NCBI GenBank assembly: GCA_965248805.1
Contig: CBDFKJ010000009.1
Coordinates: forward strand, 1,116,001-1,180,000
From: CBDFKJ01 sp965248805
Lineage (GTDB): Bacteria; Pseudomonadota; Alphaproteobacteria; UBA6615
DNA: 64,000 nt
Direction of reading: 5' to 3'
Below are positions 37,661 through 47,173 of the stretch, one piece after another. Below the pieces are notes generated by a model. That model searched no databases and was not told where the DNA came from. It was given only the letters and a program-made list of their open reading frames with translations. Within the stretch, counting starts at the first letter, position 1; each line of letters opens with the position of its first letter. A program made the position numbers and the translations under genes.

Positions 37661-37728
37661 CGGCCCGGCGATCGCACGTGACCCCGCGACCCTACGGTCG
37701 GCGAATGTGAAAGTCTACCGAACGTCGG

Positions 37729-38547
37729 CTAAGCAGGTAAGGCGACAAACAGCTCGCGCCGCAGGATGCCGTCCTCGACAGCGGTGAGCTTGGAGCGCCA
37801 GTCGGCCTGACGGACGGCGCACTCGGTGCTCCCGATCAGGTACTCCAACCCGTCGCGCTGATCTTCATCGGCCTGCATCTGGTCGCGAAGCGCACGCGCG
37901 AACCCCTCGGATACATCGTCTCGACGCGATAGCTGCCAGCCGGTCTGTGCGAGTAGTATTGGGTAGTCGCTCTCGCACTCGACGAATCCGGGACCGATTT
38001 CCACGGCGCGCCGGTAGGCCTCGCGCGACAAGTCCTTGGGCGACTGTGATGGCGGAGAAGACCATCGTCGCATCATCGCGAATGACGCGGCGGCAGGCCT
38101 CCAGCACGCCGCGCTTGTCAGCCAAGCAGCACAGCACATCGCTGTGATGGATGGCATCGAAGTTGGCGGCAGCGAACGGCAAGTCGGCGGCGTCGGCGAC
38201 CGCCGCCCAGCACGCGCCGGCCAGACGGTCCCTCGTTGCCCGGTCGCAGGCGATGCGCAACCCCACATGCGGCAAATCGACCAGCATGATATCGCAGCCG
38301 CTATGGTCGGCGATGTAGAGACCAAGCCAGCCGCAACCCGCTCCGACTCCCAACAAGCGCAGGCCGGGACGCAGCTTGAGCAACCGACAAAGCCGGTCGG
38401 CCTCCCGGCGCGTCGCCCAACTAGTGCCGCCATAGATGCAACCGCACACGCGACGTTCGATCGCCTGCATCACAGGTAGTTGCGAGCGTGCGTAGAGCAT
38501 CGCTCAAAGCGCTCGGTCTGCGCCTGCTCCTCCAGGCTCCGCGCCAT
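37729..38547 (-). pseudogene. Class I SAM-dependent methyltransferase, two frameshifts
   Basis: Three frames together form one protein. MARSLEEQAQTERFER starts at 38547. MLYARSQLPVMQAIERRVCG continues from about 38505 with the SAM-binding loop LRLLGVGAGCGWLGLYIA. SREAYRRAVEIGPGFVE and the remainder follow from about 38040 to the stop at 37729. The methyl acceptor is unknown. Two independent 1-nt changes make a functional product unlikely. Confidence 0.72.
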
Positions 38548-38601
38548 CGTTCGGTCCTTGGCGGGTAAAGCGATTCCGAACGTCCACAATGGCACAAGGT
38601 C

Positions 38602-38634
38602 CCCCACCCCTGCCACTGCCTGGGCGGGGTGGGG
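38602..38634. repeat. Inverted repeat CCCCACCCC / GGGGTGGGG
   Basis: A 9-bp perfect stem with a 15-nt loop lies in the 120-bp gap between the methyltransferase start and IS630 copy 2. It may be a terminator-like or REP-like palindrome; no second copy was noticed in the window. Confidence 0.45.
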
Positions 38635-38665
38635 AAAGCGCCTGGATTGAGTGGAGATGCCGGCG

Positions 38666-39488
38666 CTAGTGGATTGATTCCAACGTTTGGAACCCTCGGT
38701 TTCGGGCTGCGGTGATGTCGTCGGGGTCGGCTTTCGATATGAATGGCTGTGGGTTGGCCGCATTGTATTCGCGGACGAAGCGGTTGATTGCGGCCTGGAG
38801 ATCGACGACGGAATGGAAGACGCCGTGCTTGAGCCGCCGCCGGGTGAGTTTTGCGAAGAAGCCCTCGACGGCATTGAGCCACGAGCAGGAGGTCGGTGTG
38901 AAGTGGAAAGTCCAGCGCGGATGGCGGGCGAGCCAGGCGCGGACCTTGTCCTTGTTGTGCGCCGCGTAGTTGTCGACGATCGCGTGGATGGCCTTGTCCG
39001 CCGGCACCGTGCGCTCGATGCGGTTGAGGAAGCGGATGAACTCCTGATGGCGGTGGCGCTGCATGTTCTGGCCGATCACCGTTCCGTCCAGAACGTTGAG
39101 CGCCGCAAACAGCGTGGTCGTGCCGTGCCGTTTGTAGTCATGGTGCCGGCGCGTCCCTTCTTCATCGGCAGACCGGCGGTCGAGCGCCTGGATCTGTGAC
39201 TTCTCATCGATCGACAACACCACCGCATGGGCCGGCGGGTCGACATACAGGCCGACGATATCGGTGAGTTTCTCGGCGAAGGCAGGGTCGGTCGACAGCT
39301 TGAAGTTGCGCCAGCGGTGCGGGCTGAGACCGTGAGCCTTCCAGATCGCCTGCACCGTCGAGGCGGCAATACCGGCCGCCCTGGCCATCGCGCGCAACGT
39401 CCAGTGGGTCGCCTCAAACGGCGGCGGTTGCTGCGTCAGGCGCACGATCTCGGCGACACGATCGAGCGGGACCGGCGCCTTGCCGGGC
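38666..39488 (-). pseudogene. N-terminally truncated IS630 transposase
   Basis: It retains the DDE catalytic domain from KAPVPLDRV to the stop (SIDEKS, IVDNYAAHN, NAVEGFFAK). It has lost residues 2-87 with the first helix-turn-helix, and the original ATG is now out of frame because 256 is not a multiple of three. Translation of the remaining frame would need a non-ATG start in the terminal repeat region. Confidence 0.88.
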
Positions 39489-39546
39489 GCATACCACAGC
39501 AAAATACGGAATCCCAATTCGGACTCTTTCGTTCCGATCCCTCCAC
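38669..39546 (-). mobile_element. IS630 copy 2, internally deleted derivative (878 bp)
   Basis: Same ends and flanking TA (38667-38668, 39547-39548) as copy 1 but exactly 256 bp shorter; the deletion corresponds to copy 1 positions 35066-35321. Its inner terminal sequence reads GTGGAGGGATCGG instead of GTGGATTGATCGG. The coding part has a Trp-to-Ser change near the C-terminus (FISKAD). Both differences are shared with copy 4. It is non-autonomous. Confidence 0.9.
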
Positions 39547-40562
39547 TAGTTGGCTGCCGAGAGGATTCGGTAGGCGCCGGCGACGTTCTGCGCCAGCCAC
39601 GCATCGTACTGGCCCCAATCCTTGTAGGCGTCCAGCGGGACTGCGGCCTGGGCTTGCTCAACTGTCGCACCGGCGGCGATCTGGGCCTGCACCGCGGCAG
39701 TCAAGTTATCGAGGTAAGTGAGGTTGTCGGCGACATCGGCGCGGGTGCCCAGTGAGCCGTGACCTGGCGCCACGATGTCGAAGTCCATCGCCTGTACCCG
39801 CTTGATCGAGTCGAGCCAATCGGGCAGGTAGCTGTCGCCCAGGTTGCGGAACGGCAGCCTCTTGACAGTGATAAAGTCGACGGTGAACACCACGCGCTCG
39901 TCGGGAAAACGCATCACTGTCATGTTGTCGGAGTGATTGCGCCCGACATAGTGCAACTCGACGGTCTTGCCGCCGAGCGTGACATTCATGGTGTCGGCAT
40001 AGACGGTGTCTGGCTTGCGGATCTGGCGGACGCCGAAGGACGCCATCTCGAAACCGGTCACCGCGCCATTGCCATCGACATCTATCCTGTCGAAATTCGC
40101 CTGCACGAAGCCGCGCGCCTCGGCACTTTCGACGGTGCCGTTACCGTCGGCGTCCATGTTCGCCGCGCCGCCGGCCAGCCGCGCGTCCGCTGGCACTTCG
40201 AGCGCCGGCAGCATGTTCTCGTGGCCGATGAAGGTGGCGGTGTCGGCGAACACCTCGCCACCGGAGACATGGTCGCCGTGGTGATGGCTGTAGATGACGT
40301 ATTTCACCGGCTGGCCGAACCTTTCGGCGATCTGGGCCTTCAACCATTCGGCCGCGGGCCGGTTGATCGGATCGGTGGCGATGACGCCCTCTGGTGTGAC
40401 CAGGAAGACCGAGAAATGGCCACCGTTCTGGAAGCGATAAAGGTCGCCGGTGATATTCGTGATCGCCCGTTCCGGCGGTTGCCGCTGTGCGACCGCAATC
40501 GACGATGCGGCGATCAGCGGCAATGATAGCGTCATGGCGAGCCAGCGTCCTGCGCGTGTCAT
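39546..40562 (-). CDS. Secreted metallo-beta-lactamase-fold hydrolase with an EF-hand pair
   Basis: A 338-residue exported zinc hydrolase. Residues 1-26 are a signal peptide (LAMTLSLPLIAASSIAVAQ). The zinc motif HHHGDH is at 93-98, with further ligands in GRNHSDN, VDFI and APGHGS. Between strands of the fold are two perfect 12-residue EF-hand loops, DADGNGTVESAE (137-148) and DVDGNGAVTGFE (161-172), separated by one helix, so calcium may tune stability or activity. The TAG stop is native, as shown by rebuilding the IS630 copy 2 empty site. The substrate is unknown; its divergent neighbour is mmcQ. Confidence 0.85.
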   Translation of the reverse strand: MTRAGRWLAMTLSLPLIAASSIAVAQRQPPERAITNITGDLYRFQNGGHFSVFLVTPEGVIATDPINRPAAEWLKAQIAERFGQPVKYVIYSHHHGDHVSGGEVFADTATFIGHENMLPALEVPADARLAGGAANMDADGNGTVESAEARGFVQANFDRIDVDGNGAVTGFEMASFGVRQIRKPDTVYADTMNVTLGGKTVELHYVGRNHSDNMTVMRFPDERVVFTVDFITVKRLPFRNLGDSYLPDWLDSIKRVQAMDFDIVAPGHGSLGTRADVADNLTYLDNLTAAVQAQIAAGATVEQAQAAVPLDAYKDWGQYDAWLAQNVAGAYRILSAAN

Positions 40563-40693
40563 ATCCCGTCCCTTCCCTTTTAGTTGGCCAGCCGCAGCGG
40601 TTGATCCATTGGCGGCCGGCCCATCTTTACACCACGATGCGACGGGCGACTTCCGTCCCCGACCGCAAGTGTCAACAGATGTAAGGTTCCCCC

Positions 40694-41040
40694 ATGGCCA
40701 AGAAACCGATCGACCGCCTGCGCGCGATCTGCCTGGCGCTGCCGGAGGCCGCGGAGAAGGAGGCGTGGGGTGATCCCACCTTTCGAGCGCGTGATAAGAT
40801 CTTCGCGATGGAAAAGCGTGGCGACGGACGCATATCGGTCTGGTGCAAGGCGCCACCGGGCAGCCAGGAGGGCTGGTTGGCGCCGACGCCGAGCGATTCT
40901 TCGTGCGGCCTTATGTCGGCCACAAGGGCTGGGTCGGGATGCGTCTTGACAGCTGGCCGGACTGGAGAGAGGTGACGGAGATCGTCAAACGCAGCTACCG
41001 GTTGATCGCACCCAAGCGCCTCGCCGCCCTGGTCGACTAG
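40694..41040 (+). pseudogene. MmcQ/YjbR family protein, frameshifted
   Basis: Residues 1 to about 60 (AICLALPEAAEKEAWGDPTFR, KIFAMEKRGDGRISVWCKAPPGSQE) are in one frame. The rest (LVGADAERFFVRPYVGHKGWVGMRLD to the stop at 41040) is in another. The break is at 40868-40876, where one G is missing from a short G run. The intact family is about 115 residues with a double-wing DNA-binding-like fold; its role is not settled. Confidence 0.78.
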
Positions 41041-41394
41041 GTGACTACGCGCCGGGGCGGTTCATGATCGCCCGCCGCGGCCATGTGGGGCGGCGAAGTC
41101 GATTTCTGGGCCTCGCGGCACGATGCCGCGTGGGTTGCGTTCGGCGCTCTTTGAGTAGTAGCCACGGCGATAGATGCCGACATCGACGGTGTCGGCGATC
41201 CCCGGCATCTGATACAGCTCGCGGGTGTAGCCCCAGAGGTTCGGGTAGTCGATCAGCCGGCGCAGGTTGCATATGAAGGCGCCGTGGTAGGCCGTATCGA
41301 ACCGGACCAGGGTCGGAAACAGGCGCCAGTCGGCCTCGGTCAAGCGATGGCCGAGCAGATATCGGCGCTCGGCCAGTCGCGCGTCGAGCTTATC

Positions 41395-42848
41395 AGCCCG
41401 GTGATGAAGTCGCGCTTTGATCAATCGGTTTCGGGGGCGACGATGATGATGATAACGAGCATGGCTGGTTTGCCTTCGATGTTCGCCACGATGGCGATCG
41501 CCAGGGCAGCATCGAACTGAATAACGAACAAAAGGGTGCTCTTTGCACTCGCAGCCTCCCTCGGCGTGCCTGATCCGAACAGCGCGCGCATCAGAATGCC
41601 GAGATTGAACCCGGCGACATGGATCAGGTAGCGTTTGTGGACGTTCTCGCGCGCCCGCAGCAACGCGCGGCGCATGCCGCCACGGTCGAGGACATGGGCG
41701 AAGCTGCGCTCGACCATCTCACCGCGCCTGCGCATGGCGTTCCGCGCGACGCCGGACTTCAATCGCGCCCGGTTGGCGTAGACAGCCTGACGTGCCGCCT
41801 GGTCGCCATGCCAGCGCAGATAGCCGTTGGCGGGCTCCGGCTCGGAGATCCGCGTTTTCCAGACGCCGCCGTCGAGGTCTTTCAGCCCCTCGCGTGAATG
41901 ATAGCCCTTGTCGCCAACGAGACTGCAGGGCTCTGCCCGTGTTGGAGCCAGGCCGACCTCGGCGAGGTTGCGCGCGGCCGCCTCCAGCGTCCCAGGCAAA
42001 GTCGTCGTGTCGCCTTCATCGGCTGGATAGATCGGCGCCGCAACGATGACGCCGGTGTCGAGATCGACCGCGTGCTCGGGCTTGCAGGCCAGATGCGTGG
42101 TGCCGTCCTTCATCCGCGCGATCTTCGCATCAGGATCGGTCGGGCTCGTCCAATCCTTGTTCGAAAGCTTCTTGCCCTTCCGCCGGCGATCGAGCCGGAC
42201 GAGGTCGTCGATCGTCGGCGTTTCGACGCCACTCTCCTTCGCCATTTGCGTCAGCATCTCGCGATAGGTCTCGCCGCTATCGCGCCGCACGATGGCTCGC
42301 AGGGCGGCGTTGGCTTCCATCGTCGAGCCGTCGACGCCGATCCGCTCGCCCTTCACCAGACCGCGCGCGGCGACGAGAGCCAGAACCCAGTCGAAAACCT
42401 TTTCATGGACCTCGTGCGGCAGCCGGCCGCGCGTCTTCGACAACCAGGAATGATCGGGAACCTTGTCCCGGTTCGCCAACCGCAGAAACGCGCGAAGCGA
42501 CAGCGAATCCGAACAGCGCCAAGCGATGCCGCGCTCGCTGCCGATGCCCTCGAAATAGCCGATCATGTGCATCCGGAAATAACGCCCCGGCGGCAGCGAA
42601 GGAGCCCCCATCCGAGGTGCGTAGTATGGCTTGCACGTCGCCTCCACGAAGCCGTCAAAGCCAGACTCGGTCAGCAACTCATGCAGCCGGTCGAAAAACG
42701 CGTGTCCAGGCGAACGCGGCATCTCCGCCCATGTCACCACGAGGTCACCCTGAACCTCGCTCTGTCGTCTCAATGCCATCGCACGACGCCCGTCTAAATC
42801 TCTATGTTCAGACAGAATCAGACACGCCGGACTTCGTCAACGGGCTGG
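41395..42848 (-). mobile_element. IS1182-like insertion sequence (IS5 superfamily)
   Basis: The 1454-bp element lies between two copies of TATC (41391-41394, 42849-42852; GATA on the gene strand), the likely target duplication. Imperfect terminal repeats share CAGCCCGnTGAnGAAGTC. It interrupts the hydroquinone reductase. The exact outermost bases are uncertain by one or two. Confidence 0.82.
41421..42779 (-). CDS. IS1182-like DDE transposase, intact
   Basis: The 452-residue protein has an N-terminal DUF772-type domain (FDRLHELLTESGFDGFVE, SLRAFLRLANRDKVPDHSWLSKTRGRL). The catalytic triad is in RIGVDGSTMEANAA, SLVGDKGYHSRE and RGEMVERSFAHVLDRGG. It has no frameshift. The C-terminal 50 residues are hydrophobic (LLFVIQFDAALAIAIVANIEG). 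Confidence 0.9.
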   Translation of the reverse strand: MALRRQSEVQGDLVVTWAEMPRSPGHAFFDRLHELLTESGFDGFVEATCKPYYAPRMGAPSLPPGRYFRMHMIGYFEGIGSERGIAWRCSDSLSLRAFLRLANRDKVPDHSWLSKTRGRLPHEVHEKVFDWVLALVAARGLVKGERIGVDGSTMEANAALRAIVRRDSGETYREMLTQMAKESGVETPTIDDLVRLDRRRKGKKLSNKDWTSPTDPDAKIARMKDGTTHLACKPEHAVDLDTGVIVAAPIYPADEGDTTTLPGTLEAAARNLAEVGLAPTRAEPCSLVGDKGYHSREGLKDLDGGVWKTRISEPEPANGYLRWHGDQAARQAVYANRARLKSGVARNAMRRRGEMVERSFAHVLDRGGMRRALLRARENVHKRYLIHVAGFNLGILMRALFGSGTPREAASAKSTLLFVIQFDAALAIAIVANIEGKPAMLVIIIIVAPETD

Positions 42849-43497
42849 TATCGAGGGTCGCGAAGAGCGCATCGAACGCTTCCTCGTAAGCGGCCTGCGT
42901 GCGCGCGAATCCAGCCCGATACGCGCCGTTGTTCACGGTCGGATAGATCACATCGTTCAGCGCGTCGATATCCGCGCGCAGGTCCGGCGGATAATAGTCG
43001 GTCGCCTCGGCGGTGAGCGCGGCGAAGGCGCTGTTGAACATCCGGATGATGTCGGCGGACTCGTTGCTGACGATCATTGCGCGACGCCTGTCCCATAGCA
43101 CCGGCACCGTTACGCGGCCCGAGTAGTCGGTGTCGTTGCGCCGATAGGCGTCCTGCAACGCGTAGGTGCCGAGCAGCGTGTCGCCGAACCGATCCGAGGT
43201 ATTGTCGAACACCCAGCCGCGTTCGGTGCGCGAGGGCGCGACGATGGACATCGAGACGATGTCTTCGAGCCTCTTCAGGATGCGAAAGATGCGCGTGCGG
43301 TGCGCCCACGGGCAGTTGATGGCGATGTAGAGGTGATAGCGTCCGGCTTCTGCCGCAAAGCCCTCGACCCCGGTCGGACCCGCAGCGCCGTCGGCGGTCA
43401 CCCAGTTGCGCAAGCGCGCACGCTCGCGGTGATATCGTCCGTCGTCGGGCGGCGGCGCCGCGGCCGGCTCGGGTTGGCGCGCGTGGCGCACTTCAGC

Positions 43498-44403
43498 TCA
43501 CCCGCCAAACAGCGTTTCGACGAACGCCCCAACCCCGGGATGCACCGGCTCGAGGCGCTGCACGTTGGCCGGCACCGTCTCATCCCGCCCCGGTGCTCTC
43601 TCCGGAAACGCCCGCCCGAGTCGGTCGACCACGGTTTCGATGTCGACATCTGTGGCGATGAAGTCGGCGATATGGGCGATGTGGAACTGGAACCAGAGGT
43701 AGTTGAGCTGTCCCATGGAGAAGTAGAGCGAATCGAAGTCGGCGAGCGCGTGATAGCGTCCGGCATCGGCGAACCGCGGCGGCAGGCCGCTCTGAAAACC
43801 GGCGAGGTCGGGCCGCTCGCTGCGCACGTATGCTGCCATGATGGTGTTGGCGATCAACTCGTTGATGAAGAAGCTGGCACTGCCGATGTCGAGGTCGCGG
43901 GCGATCAAGTGGCCCACCTCGTGCAGTGCGAACGCCGTGTTGAGCGATACAGGCTCCAAATCCCAGCGATCGAAACCGGGATGCGTGTCGATATGGTCGG
44001 CGAGGATGATCAAGCCCGTAGGCGGCTCCATGTGGGGCGTTGGGTAGGGGATGCGGGTGACCCGGAAGTAGTCGTCGGCAACCAGGACTGCCACCGTTAC
44101 GGCGCCGGCCCAGCCAAGGCGGTCGCGATACCAGCGCACGGCGGCGGCGACATCCGCCGCATAGGCAAGCGCCACGTTTTCGGCGGCGGGCGAGAAATGC
44201 AGCGTGATGGCGCCTGATCGTTTTGGCAGGTCCAACGCCTGCAGCCGTTCGAGATTATTGGCCTGTGCGTCGAAGATCGGCGCCGTGCCGACGACAAGCA
44301 GAGCCGTCAGCAGGGCACATAAGACCACAGAATACAGCCGCAACGTGTGCCTCCACCCTATCCCGCAGGCGCCGGCTATCCCAGACCGGCCCGACTTCCG
44401 CAT
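43498..44403 (-). CDS. Membrane-anchored HExxH protein, putative zinc metallopeptidase
   Basis: A 301-residue protein with one N-terminal membrane segment or signal anchor (residues 23-41, LYSVVLCALLTALLVVGTA), placing the rest outside the cytoplasm. It has a zincin motif HEVGH at 161-165, and a candidate third ligand E182 in INELIAN, which fits the gluzincin layout. The substrate is not known and no named family was recognised. The ATG at 44403 is chosen because upstream in-frame residues are unlike a signal region. The gene appears intact. Confidence 0.65.
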   Translation of the reverse strand: MRKSGRSGIAGACGIGWRHTLRLYSVVLCALLTALLVVGTAPIFDAQANNLERLQALDLPKRSGAITLHFSPAAENVALAYAADVAAAVRWYRDRLGWAGAVTVAVLVADDYFRVTRIPYPTPHMEPPTGLIILADHIDTHPGFDRWDLEPVSLNTAFALHEVGHLIARDLDIGSASFFINELIANTIMAAYVRSERPDLAGFQSGLPPRFADAGRYHALADFDSLYFSMGQLNYLWFQFHIAHIADFIATDVDIETVVDRLGRAFPERAPGRDETVPANVQRLEPVHPGVGAFVETLFGG

Positions 44404-44680
44404 GACTGGAGCCTTGAACGTATCACCCGCGGCGCGGTCGGCCCAACGATACCATCGTCCCGTTCGAGGCAGCAGCGCCGCGCCGCGGGCGAGCCCAATT
44501 TCCATGGTTCTCTCGGGCCGGGCTCGGGCCGCATCGATGGTTGTTTTGTTGCCAACCTATTAATCTTTCGCGCGGACAATTGTGCTCGGCGAGACGTTGC
44601 CGGCGGGCCGCACGTCGGGACGCCGTCGTAGCGGCATTGGCCACTTCGGTCGGGAATCTTGCGATGGCTCCGTCATCCCC

Positions 44681-47150
44681 GTGCATAGCCTCCTAGCTCG
44701 ACAACTGCGCAAGGCCCGCGCTGCCGACGAAAGCGTCGATCTCGATCGACTTTTTGCGTTGGTCAGTTTTGCCTATGCTGAGGCGGACCGCGAGCGCGGT
44801 CTGAACCAGGACTCATTCGGCTTGATGTCAGAGGAGATGCTTGCGTTAAATCGCAAGCTTCTGGCTGAAGCGAAGGAGAACGTAGACAAGGCCCGGGCGA
44901 GTCTTCACGCCCAGGAAGTCGAGCATGGCCGGCTTGCGGCCTCACTCGACAGCATGTCCCATGGCATCGCGTTGTTCGATCTCGACGACCGTTTGGTCAC
45001 CTGCAACCCGGCCTATCGCTCCAAGCACCCCGCGATCGCCGACATCCTCGTCCCGAGCGTGTCCTTCGAGGAGATCGTGCGCACGAACGTCGCGCGCGAC
45101 CGATTCGATTTGAGCTCGCAAGATCAGGAAACGTCCATTCGCCGCCGCCTGGACCAACACCGCGCCGCCAGTGCGCCGGTTGAACGCAAGCTCTCGGATG
45201 GTCGTTGGGAGCAGGCGACTGACGAGCTGTTGCCGGACGGCAGCCGGATCCTGGTATTGTCGGACATTACCGAGCGCAAGCTTGCGGAAAAGCAGTTGGT
45301 CCAGGCCAAGGCTGCTGCCGAAGCCGCCAACGTCGCCAAATCGCAGTTCCTTGCGAACATGAGCCACGAGATCCGGACGCCGCTGAACGGGGTGCTCGGG
45401 ATGATGGAGCTGCTGCTCGACACCGACCTGTCGGGCAAGCAGCGGCGGTTCGCCCAGACCGTGCGCTCGTCGGGACATACATTGTTGGGCCTGATCAACA
45501 GCATCCTCGATCTGTCGAAGATCGAGGCCGGCAAGCTGGAGTTGGACGTCGCCGAGTTCGACTCCCATCGCCTGATCGAGGAAACCATCGACAGCGTTGC
45601 CGGTCGGGCGCATGCTAAGGGATTGGAGCTGTCGTTCCTCGTCGACGAGGGCGTGCCGCGCTCGGTCGTCGGCGATTCCGGCCGGTTGCGCCAGATCCTG
45701 ACCAACCTGCTGGGGAACGCGGTCAAGTTCACGGAACAGGGCGAGGTTGCGCTCCGCGTCACGGTTGTCCCGTCGGAATCGGACGCCCTCGTGCTCCACT
45801 TCGAGATTTTGGATACCGGCATTGGTATCGCTGCGGAGGTCATGGAGCGGATATTCGAGAGCTTCGCGCAGGCCGGCGGCTCGACGACGCGGCAGTATGG
45901 CGGCACCGGGCGATCGCGCGCCAACTGGTCGAGCTCCATGGCGGACAGATCGGCGCCGACAGCACGCCCGGCGAGGGATCGCGGTTCTGGTTCACCGCGC
46001 GCGCCCGGCGCGCGGACACCGCGGCGCCGGATCGCAGGTCGGCGGCGCAAGACTTCGCCGGCCGGCGCGTGAGGCGGCGGCGGGCCGGGCCTTCGACGTG
46101 GCCATCGTCGACATGAAGATGCCGGGCAAGGACGGGCTGGCGCTGGTCGGCGACATCCGCGCCGACGCCGCGATCGCGGCGACGCCGGTGTTGCTGTTGT
46201 CCTCGCTGGTCTCGACGCTGCCGGCCGATGCCGCCGGCGATCCGATGCTGCACCAGCTGTCGAAACCGGTGCGGCGCAGCGATCTGGCGCGGGCGCTTGC
46301 GGACATTCTGCAGACCAACGGCGGCGTCGCCGAGACGCCGAACGGCAAGGTCGAGCCCGGCGCCGAAGCCCTGGCGTGCGAGGGCGAGGTGCTGCTGGTC
46401 GAGGACAACCCGATCAATCTGGAAGTGGCGGCCGAGATACTGCGCGGGTTCGGGTGCCGTGTCGACACGGCGGTGAACGGGCAGGAAGCGCTCGACGCGA
46501 GCGCCGATCGCCGCTACGACCTGGTGCTGATGGACTGCCAGATGCCGGTCATGGACGGGTGCGAAGCGACCCGCGCCATCCGCGCGTGCGCGGCCGAGGG
46601 CGCCGACGGGGCCGTCCCACGCACGACCATCGTGGCGCTGACGGCCAACGCCTTGGACACCGACCGGGCGGCGTGCCTGGCGGCCGGCATGGACGACTTC
46701 CTGACCAAGCCGTTCTCGCGCGAGATGATGGCCGACACCGTGGGCCGCTACCTGCGGCGCCGGGACCCGGAGTCGGCCGGGGGGGCAACCGATGCCCGCG
46801 CGGTGCTCGATCCGGCGATCGTCGAGCCGCTGCGCACGGGCCGGCAGGAACTGTGGCGGCGGCTGACGGTGCTGTTCGCCGAGGAGAGCGCGCGCGCCTG
46901 CACGAAGATCGTCGCCGGCCTGGCGGCCGAAGATGCGGCGGCGGTCAAGGCGGCGGCCCACAGCATGAAGTCGGCGGCGGCCAACGTCGGCGCGATGACG
47001 CTATCGGACATCTATCGCCGGCTGGAGAAGGCGGCCGCGGGCGCCGATCTCGCGGCCTGCGCGGGGCTGTGCGAACAGGCCGCAAGCGAGTCCGAGGCCG
47101 CCTGCGACGCCATGGATGCGACCGTCGGTCCCGCCAGCGAAGTCGCATGA
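44681..47150 (+). pseudogene. Hybrid sensor histidine kinase (PAS-HisKA-HATPase-REC-REC-Hpt), two deletions
   Basis: In order: a PAS domain (SMSHGIALFDLDDRLVTCNPAY), a HisKA with SHEIRTPLNG, an ATPase N-box LRQILTNLLGNAVKFTE and G1 DTGIGIA, a first receiver, a second receiver (EVLLVEDNPIN, LMDCQMPVMDG, TKPFS) and an Hpt domain (HSMKSAAANVGA). About 10 bp are missing after 45910, removing the LGLA of the G2 box and shifting the frame. A second deletion near 46066-46080 removed the first half of receiver 1, so AIVDMKMPGKDG remains without its acidic N-terminus. The start GTG at 44681 is tentative. Signalling is almost certainly lost. Confidence 0.8.
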
Positions 47151-47173
47151 GCGCCCAACTGACGATGGGCGGT

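Larger units (their letters stand above)
41062..43491 (-). pseudogene. Glutathionyl-hydroquinone reductase (ECM4/YqjG-type GST) split by an IS
   Basis: The N-terminal part (43491 to about 42853) carries the hallmark INCPWAHRT with the catalytic cysteine, and VPVLWDRR. The C-terminal part (about 41394 to 41062) carries KLDARLAERRYLLGHRLTEAD, NLWGYTREL and the end NPRGIVPRGPEIDF. Joining them across the IS gives FATLD-KLDARL without loss. The enzyme reduces glutathionyl-hydroquinones. The insertion removes the C-terminal helical domain, so the gene is inactive unless the IS excises. Confidence 0.9.

Noticed and set aside
45747..46060. N-terminal part of the second kinase frame as a separate gene
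   Set aside because: Between 45747 and about 46075 this frame is out of phase with the kinase and reads Arg-rich nonsense; only the part after the second deletion is real coding sequence.
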